From Marinihelvus sp963695135 (GTDB lineage Bacteria; Pseudomonadota; Gammaproteobacteria; Xanthomonadales; SZUA-36): a stretch of DNA of 64,000 nucleotides. The notes under the pieces are model-generated. The model did no database searches and was not told the DNA's origin. It saw nothing but the letters and a program-made list of their open reading frames with translations. Shown in pieces: positions 1 through 11,245 of the stretch (position 1 is the stretch's first letter; every line of letters begins with the position of its first letter). The DNA is taken from the NCBI GenBank assembly GCA_963695135.1, contig CAVOGA010000003.1:1-64000 (forward strand), read 5' to 3'. Both the position numbers and the translations under genes were made by a program.

Positions 1-68
1 TCATTTTGCCTGTAAAGGCGTACGACAAAGGAACAAGCACTTGCCTCCACCGTTTCGGCAGCGTTCAA
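1..68 (-). CDS. N-terminal fragment of an unidentified protein after pseI (cut by window edge)
   Basis: An open frame runs off the left edge of the window. It would begin at a TTG (66-68) that overlaps the pseI stop as TTGA, with a GAGGA about 6 nt upstream. The visible residues include AAETVEASACSF and VVRLYRQN and match no family I can name. The same TTGA start/stop overlap occurs at four other gene junctions in this window, which is the main reason to believe it. The frame is short and the start codon weak, so this is tentative. Confidence 0.3.
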   Translation of the reverse strand, partial: MNAAETVEASACSFVVRLYRQN

Positions 69-1122
69 CCGTCCTCAAACCCTACTGAATCGAGCGTCAC
101 AGGAGTGTTGGCTTTGACGGGCTTTGTGATCTGACACCCAATGATCGAACGCAGCACTTTGGGTGGCAAACCAAAACCTGGCTGACACTCCGCACGTCAC
201 CCTCGCCAATGGTCTCCCCTGCCGCCAAGTCCCGCACAAAGTACAGCGACCGCCGGAATTGGATGTTGCCGGATTCGCCGCCCTTGAGTGAATAATCGGG
301 CCGGCCCAGTGCGCTCCAGGCCGTAGCGCAATCTGTGCATAGGGCCGCAAGCTCGTCGGGCTCAAGGGAAAAGCTGTCGTCAGGACCGCCGGCAGTCCGA
401 TCGAGCGTGAAATGCTTCTCTATCAATGACGCTCCGAGGGCCACCGCGGCGATCGCGGTTGCGTTACCCAGCGTGTGGTCGGACAGCCCCACCACAGTAC
501 CAAAGCGTTGCGCGAGGTCAGGGATGGTCCGCAAGTGATAATCACCTGCAGGGGCTGGATAACCGCTAACGCAATGCAATAGTGCCAATTCCCTACAGCC
601 GCCATCCCTTGCTGCTGCCGCGGCCTCGCCGATCTCGTCCAGGTTTGCCAAGCCCGTCGACATAATCATCGGCTTGCCGGTTCCCGCGATGTAGCGGATC
701 AACGGCAAATCCACAATCTCGAACGAGGCGACCTTATAGGCCGGGGCATTTAGGCCCTCGAGAAGGTCTACGGCAGTCGGGTCAAAAGGTGAGCTGAAGA
801 TCGTGATGCCTTGCCGTCGGGCGTGTTCAAAAAGAGGGGCATGCGATTCCAAGGGGTGTGGGCTTCCTCATAAAGGTGGTAGAGCGTCTTGCCGTCCCAT
901 AATCCACCACGAATGGTGAACTCCTCAGCATCGGAGTCGAGGGTAATAGTATCCGGCCGATACGTCTGCAACTTCACCGCGAACCGCACCTGCCGCTTTG
1001 GCTGCGTCGACAAGACTCAACGCTCTATCCAAAGACCCATTGTGGTTCGCTGAAACCTCGGCGATCAGGGAGGGGGAGCATCCCTCACCAATTTTCCTAC
1101 CGTCGATCTCAATGACGCGCAT
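65..1122 (-). CDS. pseI: Pseudaminic acid synthase (NeuB/PseI family), frameshifted
   Basis: PseI condenses phosphoenolpyruvate with the 6-deoxy-altrose diacetamido sugar made by PseB-C-H-G to give pseudaminic acid in the cytoplasm. The N-terminus carries IAEVSANHNGS, the family signature, followed by VKLQTY. The NeuB TIM barrel continues through GLSDHTLG and EKHFTLD. The C-terminal SAF-like domain is recognisable (GFGLPPKVLRSIIG, ending DSVGFEDG). The reading frame changes near 985, 850 and 180. Joined, the product is about 350 residues, the normal family length. The ATG at 1120-1122 overlaps the pseH stop as TGATG, so the two are translationally coupled. NeuB (sialic acid synthase) is the alternative, but the PseB-C-F-G-H neighbours favour pseudaminate. 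Confidence 0.88.
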
Positions 1123-1688
1123 CAGCTACCTGGTCCATTGCTTCGATCAGGGAAATACGCTGGGTTCAAACAGGCCACGCAGACACGGTCAATACTTTCA
1201 CCGTCCCGCCAGTAAAACCCTTTAAAGGTAGCTTCCACGAACCACCCAGCGTTGGTATAAGCCTTAATGGATGCAACGTTGGTGGCAAACATGCCACTGT
1301 GCAGTCTCCAAAGATCACTGAAATGCGATTTGGTTTGCCAGTGATACGCCCTTAGTTCCGATACCCCTTCCTGCAAACGCCCGATTACCAACGAAGCAAA
1401 CCATATTATAAGTTTTATTCACCGTATCGATCGGCCCAATTTTGACATTGCCAACGCGCTGACCATCGTTTGACTGATCAGGTAGTAGAACCAGCGTTTT
1501 AAGTTTCTCTCCAGCCCTCTCCTATAGTCCGCCACGAGCCCCTGCCTGTCGAAGGTCCTTCCAGAGCCCGTGAAGTAGTCCAGATGACCATCGTGATTTT
1601 CGTACCACGAGACGTATTCATCGTTGATATCAGACTGATCGACGGGGCTAAGGCAGACTGAGTCAGAAATTTCAGAATCTGGATTCAT
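1122..1688 (-). CDS. pseH: PseH-like GNAT N-acetyltransferase, frameshifted
   Basis: This GNAT-fold enzyme probably acetylates the 4-amino group of UDP-4-amino-4,6-dideoxy-AltNAc, the PseC product. The N-terminal part reads VCLSPVDQSDINDEYVSW, as in FlmH/PseH proteins. The acetyl-CoA loop RAFAGRGIGTKG lies in a second frame, and the C-terminal NVASIKAYTNAGW with YWRDG lies in a third. Shifts fall near 1470 and 1320. The ATG at 1686-1688 overlaps the pseG stop (ATGA), and GGAG lies about 11 nt upstream. The gene lies between pseG and pseI, as expected for the pathway. Acetyl acceptor specificity is inferred from context. Confidence 0.8.
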
Positions 1689-2834
1689 CTTTGCATTTTC
1701 TCCGAATTAACGGAGGCGTCAGATGCGTTCACTGGCGCCAAAGAATTCGAGGTTCGTACCACACGTTTGACTCCACGGCCGTCTACCAGACGCTCTGCTG
1801 CGGCCCCCATTGCCGCAGATTCTAAACAGGTCTACTGATAAATGCATTAACAGCATCTGCCAGATGCAACCGCAACTTTGACCTTTCGATGAACACCGCG
1901 GCGCCGGCCTGTGCGAGGGCCTTGGCTGAAGGCTTCTGGTTAGCAGCCAGGGAAGTGATGATTGTTGGCAGTCCCAGGCAACAGCGCTCCCAGGCACTGA
2001 GTGCCGGCCGCCCCGACCGCAAGGTCACAAGCTGATAGCAGGCCCGCCATGTCCTCAACCCCTTCCAACAGCTCGGCTTTAAACCTTGACTCACTCGCAT
2101 CACGGCTGGCTCGTTCAATAACTGGAGAAACCGAACTTAGCACTTCGTAACGCGGGTCGAGTCGGGTAGATCAGACTGCTCCAGTCCGGCAAGCGCATCG
2201 CCCGTCGCGTAGCCTTCGTCCACACCGCCCATACTGATCAACACCCGACTGATCGCGCCTTTGTCAGAGCCGGTAATCCGTTTAAGACGTTTCTCAAGAA
2301 ACTTCGGACGAAGAAGCACGTACTGACTGCCGATTAACCGTCGACTGCCGGCCGTAATTAGCCCGTCATAGTCTTTCGGTTCACGCCCCAGGTTCTGGTC
2401 GAGCAGTAAATTGCAGTCGTGTGCCCGGTCGGCAAGGTCATCAATGACCATTAACTGCGCGCAAGAAGATCGCATTTCACGCTCCCACCGATAATCTAGC
2501 GCGTAATGGTCTACAACCAGCCAGTCTGGCACCATTTCGTTTGCAATGGCAGCGGTCTGCCGGGCATTTCCTCCCAACTACAACCCAGCCAGGCGGCATG
2601 CGCGGGTTGCATTGGGAGACTCTGCGCCGGCGACTCATTCACTTGTTCCATCAGGTCAACCCCAAAGCCAGAACGTTCGATGGCATCACTTAGATGACCA
2701 GGATGCGCACGACAGGCGAATCGACACTCGGTGCCTTCAGCCCTCAAGGCGCTCGCAACGTCAAGGCAACGTATGACATGGCCAGTGCCGATTTGCAGGG
2801 AAGCATCGGTCCGGAATAAGACGCGCTGGATCAA
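1685..2834 (-). CDS. pseG: UDP-2,4-diacetamido-2,4,6-trideoxy-altropyranose hydrolase, frameshifted
   Basis: PseG removes UDP from the diacetamido sugar nucleotide before condensation by PseI. The N-terminus VLFRTDASLQIGTGHVIRCL contains the glycine-rich GTGHVxRC motif that defines the family. Later WLVVDHYALD, VIDDLADR and SMGGVDE are typical of its GT-B fold. The frame changes near 2570, 2150, 2000 and 1830, and the final frame ends in NSEKMQR with the stop overlapping pseH. The start is a TTG (2832-2834) overlapping the pseF stop as TTGA. No closer ATG fits the conserved N-terminus. Confidence 0.85.
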
Positions 2835-3531
2835 GGGTTTTTCATTGCTTGATACTGCCGCTGGCCCAGCCCCTAGTCTTCGGGCGTGTCAATATCGACC
2901 ACTCGCGATCGTTCCAGCTGATAGGCCCGACAGCCCTCACCGAAGATTCGGGCAAACTAGCCTTCCAGGCCTCGGAAAGTCCCCAGTAAAATTGCGCAGC
3001 GTCATGAAATGCCGTCACCAAGTCCTGTGAGCGTCTGAAAAACTGCTGCGGATCGAGCATGCGCATCGTGCCGTCCGGACCCATACTGAGGGCCCGCTGG
3101 ATCGGGGAGGCAAAGCCCGTCACCGACACAACGAAAGCGGCTTTGCTATCCAGCAGCAACTCCAGGCTTTGACGAAAGTCTTCGGGTCAAATAGGGGCGC
3201 CGTCGGGTAAATGCAGCAGACTTCGCGCGCTCTGAATCCGTCATCTTCGAGTGCAGTGATGGCATGTGCTATGACCTCCACGGTTCCTGTATGGTCATCA
3301 GACAACGTTGCCGGGCGCATAAACGGTACCTTTGCGCCATGCGCCAGCGCTATCAGCAATCTCCTCGTCATCGGTGGAGACTACGACCCGATCGAAACAC
3401 TCGCTACGTAAGGCGGCCTCGATTGAATAGGCGATGATTGGGCGGCCAAAAAACGGCTTGATGTTCTTTCGGGGTATCCGCTTGCTGCCGCCGCGGGCTG
3501 GGATTATGGCCAGTCTCACCCGACGCGCCAT
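2831..3531 (-). CDS. pseF: Pseudaminic acid cytidylyltransferase, frameshifted
   Basis: PseF activates pseudaminic acid as CMP-Pse, the glycosyl donor. The N-terminus IIPARGGSKRIPRKNI is the CMP-sugar synthetase nucleotide-binding signature, and GRPIIAYSI follows. RPATLSDDHTGTVEV and CCIYPTAPLF lie in the second frame and SKAAFVVSVTGF in the third. The tail ERSRVVDIDTPED is in yet another frame and meets an in-frame TAG at 2873-2875 before a run that ends in MKNP. Shifts lie near 3330, 3160 and 2910. The ATG at 3529-3531 lies 15 nt after the stop of the methyltransferase. Confidence 0.87.
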
Positions 3532-3546
3532 TTCATAAAATAAATA

Positions 3547-4184
3547 TCACGTATCAGAACGACTTTTCTCCAGCAAAAACCAGGTGCAGTCATCTTGAGG
3601 AAAGTTTGAATCTCGATGATAGGCAAAACCGTAATCGACCAATCGCATGGCCTGGTGACGATCCAAAAATTTCTCCTGGCGAAGTCTCGCTTAAACAGCC
3701 TTGAATCATGACCGCGATAGGTAACCTCGACGGGAGTCGGATTGTAGTACTCAACCACACATAAATATCGGTCTGTTGAATTCACTAACACTTTGTACAC
3801 TTCATCGAGATAATCTGGATTGATGTGAATAAGAACGCCTTTAATAAGCGCAAAATCCCAGCTTTTTGACGGTTCAAACTCGAGAATTGATTCTTGATAC
3901 ACGCTGTTTGCAATCCTTAGCTCTTTCAAAACGTTGGCGGCGTGGTTATTGATTTCTAGCGCGTCAATTTCAGCGTGTGGCAATAACTGTCTGATGGCCT
4001 GCAAGTTCAGTCCAATGTTGGCCCCGAACTCAATGACGGAAGATATCTTCTGTGTTCGACTGAAAATTTTGGAAAACAAGGCAAGATTACTGGCAATCCA
4101 GTTGGAGCCCTCGTTTCTGATTGAATACTCGTCACCGAACTGCCCCGCCCAGAATTGTTCTTGTTCAGTCTTATATGCTTGCAT
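3547..4184 (-). CDS. Pseudaminic acid biosynthesis-associated methyltransferase
   Basis: This is a class I SAM-dependent methyltransferase of the type found inside pse clusters. The N-terminus KTEQEQFWAGQFGDEY is characteristic of that subfamily. IEFGANIGLNL is the SAM-binding motif I and FALIKGVLIHIN fits motifs II/III. One frameshift near 3685 moves the C-terminus to a frame reading RLVDYGFAYHRDSNFPQDD and ending SRSDT. The gene is visibly more AT-rich than its neighbours, which suggests a separate acquisition. Its substrate is not known from sequence. Methylation of a pseudaminic acid derivative or its linkage is inferred only from location between pseC and pseF. Confidence 0.75.
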
Positions 4185-4208
4185 TTCGGACTCCCCAGTC
4201 AGTGTTTA

Positions 4209-5361
4209 TTAGTTACAACTTTTCGATAACGCCTTGATGACTTGATCTAAATCGGCGCCACTAAGGCCTGGGTACATAGGTAGCGAAATCGCCTCCCGAT
4301 AGTAGGACTAGCTTTAGGAAACTCCCCCGGGCAAGCGCCCTGCGCCGCATACCAGGGCTGTAGGTGCACCGGTATGTAGTGCAGGTTCACTCCGATACCC
4401 TGCTCTCGCAGCTCCTCGAAAACCTCGCGATGTGACCTATGATCCGGTCCAGCTCCAGCTGAATCACATAAAGATGAAACGCCGAGTAGCTATCCGGGTG
4501 CTGCCAGGGTGTGCACAACGGCAGATCCGATAGCAATTCATCATAGCGACGGGCCAGTTCGTGACGGCGCACCACATAGTCGTCCAGGCGCTCGAGTTGG
4601 CTGAGGCCCAGCGCGGCCTGCAGATCCGTCAGTCGATAGTTGAGCCCAGCTCGATCTGCTGGTAGTACCACGGCCCGTCCGGGGCATGGGTCATCTCCGC
4701 CGGGTCGCGGGTGATGCCGTGGCTGCGCAGCCGCGCCATGCGTCGTGCCAGCGCCGGGTCGTTGGTCGTCGCCATGCCGCCTTCGGCGGTCGTAATGATC
4801 TTGACCGGGTGAAAGCTGAACACGCAGATATCGCTGTAGCGGCAGTTGCCGACCGGCTCGCCCGATAGCGGGCGCCGATCGCATGGGACGCATCCTCGAC
4901 CACCCGGAAGCCATAGCGCTGGCCAACGCGCCAATACGGCGCATGTCGCAGGACTGGCCGGTCATATGCACCGGGATCACCACTCTTGGCAGCCGGCCGT
5001 CCGCTTTGGCCTGCTCCAGCTTTTTCTCAAGGGCGTCTGCACAGAGGTTATAAGTACGCGGGTCGATATCGACAAAATCCACTTGCGCACCACAGTAGAG
5101 CCCGCAGTTGGCCGAGGCGACGAAGGTGTTGGGGCTCGGTCCAGAGCCAATCGCCAGGACCCAGATCCAGCGCCAGGCAGGCGATGTGCAGCGCCGATGT
5201 CGCGCTGTTGACGGCGACCGCATGTCGCGCCCACAGTAGCCTGCGATGGCCTCCTCGAAGCGCGGCACGGCTGGTCCCTGGGTCAGAAAGTCCGACCGCA
5301 GGACTTCCACGACCGCGTCGATGTCCTCAGCGGTAATATCCTGGCGACCATAAGGAATCAT
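4209..5361 (-). CDS. pseC: UDP-4-amino-4,6-dideoxy-N-acetyl-beta-L-altrosamine transaminase, frameshifted
   Basis: PseC is a PLP-dependent DegT/DnrJ/EryC1 aminotransferase acting on the PseB keto-sugar. The N-terminus MIPYGRQDITAEDI and SDFLTQGPAVPRFE is diagnostic. The PLP-lysine segment FSFHPVKIITTAEGG lies in a second frame, followed by MARLRSHGITRD. GLNYRLTDLQAALGLSQL and the C-terminal GVNLHYIPVHLQP are present. Shifts fall near 5220, 5150, 4915, 4640, 4410 and 4300. The ATG at 5359-5361 is 3 nt from the pseB stop, and the TAA used here is doubled (TAATAA). Confidence 0.87.
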
Positions 5362-5364
5362 GCT

Positions 5365-6368
5365 TCAGATCCTGCCGATCTTCTCGCGGTTGGCCTTTAT
5401 CCAGGTCGCCAGATCGTCTTCGCTCATCCAATCACTGTTGCCGTCGGAGGTGTAGCTGAAGCCCTCCGGCAACCTTCGGTTCCGTCCTTGATCCGCTCCG
5501 GGCTGTTACCCCAGTCGTTGATCGCCGGTAGGATCTTGTAGTGATCCGGCATACTCGTAGGTGAAAAAGGCATCTTCCGAACTGATCATCTGCTCGTGCA
5601 GCTTTTCGCCAGGTCGAATGCCGACGATCTCATGCTTGGCCTCCGGCGCGACCACCCTCGCCGAGTCGATCACCTTCATCGATGGGATCTTTTTCACATA
5701 AATCTCGCCGCCCACCATGTCCTCAAAGGCATGCCAAACCAGTTCGACGCCCTGCTCCAGGGTGATCATGAAGCGCGTCATGCGCTCGTCGGTGATCGGC
5801 AGCACGCCTTTGTCGCGGATTGACAGAAAGAAGGGAATCACCGAGCCGCGGGAGCCCATCACGTTGCCATAGCGCACCACCGCAAAGCGGGTTTCATGCC
5901 CGCCCGCATAGGAGTTGCCCGCCACGAACAGCTTGTCGGAAGCCAGCTTGGTCGCGCCGTAGAGATTGATCGGGCTGCTGGCCTTGTCCGTGGACAGCGC
6001 CACAACCCGCTTCACACCCCGATCGATGCAGGCATCGATCACATTCATGGCGCCGTTAATGTTGGTCTTGATGCACTCGAAGGGGTTGTATTCAGCGGTC
6101 GGCACGATCTTGGTGGCCGCCGCGTGGACGACGATAATCCACACCATCCAGAGGCCCGGTATAGCCGCTCGCGGTCCCGCACATCACCGATAAAGAACCG
6201 AACCCGCGGGTCATCGGCGAAAAGCTTGGCCATTTCCCATTGCTTCATCTCGTCGCGGGAGAAAACAATCACCCTTCGGGGGTCATATTTTTTAAGGGTT
6301 AATGGAATAAAGGTGTGACCGAAGGACCCGGTACCGCCCGTGACCAGTATGGATTTACCATTCAGCAT
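5365..6368 (-). CDS. pseB: UDP-N-acetylglucosamine 4,6-dehydratase (inverting), frameshifted
   Basis: PseB performs the first committed step: dehydration of UDP-GlcNAc at C4/C6 with C5 inversion. The N-terminus SILVTGGTGSFGHTF is the Rossmann dinucleotide motif, followed by VIVFSRDEMKQWEM. HAAATKIVPTAEYNPFE, STDKASSPINLYGATK and RYGNVMGSRGSVIPFF are hallmark segments of the extended SDR family. The C-terminus (FSYTSDGNSDWM, NREKIGRI) is in another frame. Shifts lie near 6150, 5530 and 5480. It is the first gene of the pse block. Confidence 0.9.
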
Positions 6369-6378
6369 AATTTTTTCA

Positions 6379-7692
6379 TCACCTCGCCATCATCTGTGAC
6401 CAGTTGGGAGCGAGCCAGGGCATCGGGTGACGTCGAGCGGCCACAGCCCAGGTCATTAGAAATCGCAAGAAAAGAGCAAACGCAAAGGCAATGGCTGCGC
6501 CCTTAACTCCCAGGAAACCAGTAAGCATCACCATAACCAGAACGTTAATCATTCCAGACACAAGCGTTGTCGCAGCCAAGGCTCCCGTTCGTTTGGAGTA
6601 AAAGATGTAATTTGTCACCATTAGATACATGCCAAAGAATGCCTGACCGAGCGCAAGCCAACCAATGACCGCGCCGGCCTCTGCATACTGCGGCCCGGCT
6701 AGTAAAGCGGCGATGGTCGGACCAATTAACCAAACAGCGCCCGCGAGAATTAGACACCCGATGAAATAGAGATAGGTCAACCTGACAATCTCACGCTTTT
6801 CGTCTTCCGAACCGCGTTTGAGTCGTGAATACAACCAGGGCACATACGCTTTGTTGAAGGCCGCAAACAACAGCGACAAGCCCATCGCCAATTGCACAGC
6901 AACCGTATAAACCCCCACTTCGGCCAGTCCCAGGCGATCGTTAATCACGATACGATCGACTGCGCCCAACAAGAACATGCCGGCAACGTGCGGAATCAAG
7001 GGTACGCCAAAGCGGAGCGCATCCCATACCTGTTCAGAATTGCAGTCAAAACGAATAAGACGATCGCGCAACAAAGAATGAGCGGCTATCAGCGCCACCA
7101 CAAACGTCGCGATGAAATGACCAATCACCCGACCTTCGGCCGCCCACAATAACCAAGCGACCAAGAGCAGCGAAATACCCGCATTGAGCGCTGCCCTGGT
7201 AAGCTGTAGCGTCACCAGGGCCCCGGCGCGTTCCCGCACCATCCATTGCCCAAGACGCAACGCGGCGACGAACGTTAAAGTTGCCGTGAGCAGCGCCAGT
7301 AACACCCAACTCGTTGGAATATCTCAGCCAATCGGACACCTGCTCCCGGAAGTAAAACAACGGCAACAGCACCGCCACCGCGCTACAGAGCAAGATGACA
7401 ACGCACGCACCAATATATTGCGGGAGATCATCGGTTTGTGGATTCGCATCGAAGTATCGACGACTCGCTGCACCTGAGCTGTTTAAGCCAACCACGGCAC
7501 TGAGCGCAGAAACAACCGCAAGAAACATCGCGACCTGACCGTACTCCGCGGGTGTTAAAAAGCGCGTCATGACTGGGAGCAGCGCCAAAGGAATCGCTGC
7601 CTCGGCGAGATTGCCAGCGGTATATAGGGACGTGCTTCTGAAAAAGGCGCTTCGGTGAAGTGTTTTCAAGGACGTGCCATTGCCGCCATTGC

Positions 7693-7696
<4 letters not shown>
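6379..7696 (-). CDS. Wzx-type polysaccharide flippase (second flippase of the locus), frameshifted
   Basis: This is a multi-pass inner-membrane MOP/PST-family protein expected to flip an undecaprenyl-linked repeat unit to the periplasm. The N-terminal part has STSLYTAGNLAEAAIPLALL and TRFLTPAEYGQVAMF, the usual first helices of oligosaccharide flippases. Most of the remaining helices are in a second frame after a shift near 7290. The start is a TTG (7694-7696) overlapping the tviC stop as TTGA. An ATG 4 nt upstream opens a different, non-matching frame. The gene lies directly upstream of pseB (10 nt gap), so the two are probably cotranscribed. Confidence 0.8.
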
Positions 7697-8728
<1,032 letters not shown>

Positions 8729-8826
8729 GTTAATTGGCTCACAAGCAGCCGATTTTGAACGCTTTCAAATACCGTCAATTTTTATTCCCCATTCGCCAAT
8801 TAACTCAACAAGCGCTCCATGGCAGC

Positions 8827-9819
8827 CTAAGCGTCCCTTCCCAGCACCGCGGGCACCGCGGATTTCGTTTTCTTTGTTAACCCGAAAACCACGTAGAAAA
8901 AACGCACCAGGCGTCGTTCCAGGATTAAGTGAAAGACGATACCCACAGCCAGGGAGATTAGAAAAAACACTGGAAACCAAAACCACTCGCGACTTTCGAT
9001 AAGCGTCTTTAGCACGGGCAACGTAACCCCATGCGCCAGGTAAAGTGAATAACTCGCGTTCCCGATTAACAGGATGCCTTTATGTCGCGGAATTTCAGCG
9101 TTAACAGAAAGAAGAAGAAAAGTGCTGTTGCCATTAGAAAGACTACTAGATTATCCGTGAGAAAAGGCACCGCTAGGAAGGCAGCGAAGGATGTCAGGAC
9201 AAGCGGAATACCCAATCGAAAACGCTCGCTGCTGTAGGCAACACCGATGATCACTCCAGTCGCAAAAAACAAATTAATTGACTGCACTGGAACCATGTCC
9301 GGTCCGAAGTTTGCTGCTGGGCCCAATACCGCGTTTACCACAACCGGAAAAACGAGAATCGCAACGAAAATGATAGGGCGGATGCCCAACAGAATTACAA
9401 AAATTCCAAACAGGGCGTAATAGTAGACCTGCGTAAACCAAAGACCATGAATAAGGATGAATTGATTTGGAGGGTGCCTGAACGAGGAAGAAATTTCGCA
9501 CGATGCTAATTGGTTCCCGATGATATTCAGACCCGGAGCCACTCAAAAGAAAGAGCAACAAGATAATCAGAAACCATGGTAAGTAAGGCGCGTATATTCT
9601 GGCGATACGCTTTTTGAAGAAAATTATTGCGTTATCCTTGCCACGGTCCCGACCGTGAATCAGTGCAATGATGAAACCACTGATCATAAAAAAAAGCAGA
9701 ACTCCGGACGGTCCATGGCGGAAAATCGAATAGCCAAAGATTTGACTGGAATGAAAAAGCATCACATAGAGGATTGCGATCGCCCGAAGATATTGAAGCG
9801 AATCAATGCTCTTTTTCAC
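8827..9819 (-). CDS. Acyltransferase-3 family O-acetyltransferase, frameshifted
   Basis: This is a polytopic inner-membrane acyltransferase of the OafA/NodX type, likely to O-acetylate a glycan of this locus. The N-terminus SLQYLRAIAILYVMLFH is the defining first helix with its conserved His. FFMISGFIIALI and the HPYSWSLVY segment follow. Later helices lie in other frames after shifts near 9460 and 9060. The start is a GTG (9817-9819). The gene is distinctly more AT-rich than the flanking tviB and tviC, suggesting a cassette acquired separately. The acceptor sugar cannot be read from the sequence. Confidence 0.78.
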
Positions 9820-9976
9820 AGCATGAACCCGCAGAGAAACATTTGAATCGTGGTTATCTCAAACTCCAGCGTGTGAAAGCACAGATTTGCCATCGACTTT
9901 CAACAAAAAAAGCAAACTACCCAACTTCCATATCCGCAAAACTCGGTTCCGAGGAAGATCCCGCGGTTCCACGAGC

Positions 9977-11245
9977 TCACAGCCTTGCGTCCACGCGCTC
10001 GCGGTCCTGGATGTCCTTGATGTCGTACATCACGCACTTCTGCGCGCCCCAGGCGCGCAGCTCGTCCTGCGACAGTTCCCGGAACTCGTCGTGGGCCACC
10101 GCGGTCACCACCGCGTCATAGGCGCCCTGCTCCGGGGTCTGCACCAGCCGCGCACCCTCGGGCAGCGTGGCCTCTTCCACCCACGGATCCAGCACGTCCA
10201 CGCGGCAGCCGCGCTCTACCAGCGTGTCGATCATGCGGAATACCTGGCTGTTGCGCGTGTCGGGGCAGTTTTCCTTGAAGGTCAGGCCCAGCACCAGCAC
10301 CCGCGCGCCGTTGGCGGCGATCTTCTTGCTGCCCATCAGCGCGCAGACCCGGTCGGCCACCCAGGGCGCCATGCTGTCGTTCACGCCGCGCCCGGCCAGG
10401 ATAATGTTCGGCTCAAAGCCCACCGCCTGCGCCTTGTGGGTCAGGTAGTAGGGGTCCACGCCGATGCAGTGTCCGCCGACCAGCCCCGGGCGGAACGGCA
10501 GGAAGTTCCACTTGGTGCCCGCCGCCTCCAGCACCTCGCGCGTGTCCAGGCCCAGCTTGTCGAACAGCATGGCCAGCTCGTTGATCAGCGCGATGTTCAC
10601 GTCCCGCTGCGTGTTCTCGATCACCTTGGCCGCCTCGGCCACGCGCACGCTGCTGGCGCGGTGCGTGCCGGCCGGGATGATGCTGGCGTACAGCGCATCG
10701 ATATTGCCCGCCGATATGGCGCAGCAGCCGCTGGTGACCTTGGTGATGGTCTGCAGGCGGCGCTCATGGTCGCCCGGGTTGATGCGCTCCGGGCTGTAGC
10801 CGTACCAGAAGTCGATCTTGGGCTTAAGGCCGCTGATCCGCGCCAGGATCGGCACGCACACCTCCTCCGTGGCGCCCGGGTAGACGGTGGACTCGAAGAT
10901 CACCGTGTCGTGCCTTTTCAGGATCGGCCCCAGCATCTTGCAGGCCGATTCCAGCGGCGTCAGGTCCGGGGTCTTGTCCGCGTTGATCGGCGTGGGCACG
11001 GTCACGATGTACACGTTCGCCCGCGCGATGGCCTGCGGGTCGCTGGTCAGCACCAGGTCCCTGACCCGCGCCCGTTCCGCCTTCGACAGCTCTTCCGTGC
11101 TGTCGCGCCCGGCCTGCAGCTCGTCGATCCGCCGCTGGCTGATGTCAAAGCCCAGCGTGTTGTAACGCTCTGCGAAGGCCGCGAGCAGCGGCGTGCCCAC
11201 GTAGCCCAGGCCGATGATGGCGATGGTTGGATTCGTTTCAATCAT
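9977..11245 (-). CDS. tviB: UDP-N-acetyl-D-hexosamine 6-dehydrogenase, TviB/WbpO type
   Basis: The intact 422-residue enzyme oxidises C6 of UDP-HexNAc twice with NAD+, giving the uronic acid. The Rossmann motif GLGYVG is at residues 12-17. FESTVYPGATEE is near 118 and the conserved lysine lies in EAAKVIENTQRD near 207. The catalytic cysteine is in GGHCIGVDPYYLTH (Cys260). A C-terminal UDP-binding domain follows, with GLTFKENCPDTRNS. The ATG overlaps the stop of the upstream methyltransferase (ATGA). The 157 bp between this gene and the acyltransferase hold nothing recognisable. The GlcNAc versus GalNAc preference is inferred from the TviC partner. Confidence 0.92.
   Translation of the reverse strand: MIETNPTIAIIGLGYVGTPLLAAFAERYNTLGFDISQRRIDELQAGRDSTEELSKAERARVRDLVLTSDPQAIARANVYIVTVPTPINADKTPDLTPLESACKMLGPILKRHDTVIFESTVYPGATEEVCVPILARISGLKPKIDFWYGYSPERINPGDHERRLQTITKVTSGCCAISAGNIDALYASIIPAGTHRASSVRVAEAAKVIENTQRDVNIALINELAMLFDKLGLDTREVLEAAGTKWNFLPFRPGLVGGHCIGVDPYYLTHKAQAVGFEPNIILAGRGVNDSMAPWVADRVCALMGSKKIAANGARVLVLGLTFKENCPDTRNSQVFRMIDTLVERGCRVDVLDPWVEEATLPEGARLVQTPEQGAYDAVVTAVAHDEFRELSQDELRAWGAQKCVMYDIKDIQDRERVDARL

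Noticed and set aside
65..1122. Sialic acid synthase (neuB) instead of pseI
   Set aside because: All pathway neighbours are Pse type, and no NeuA/NeuC-type genes are visible.
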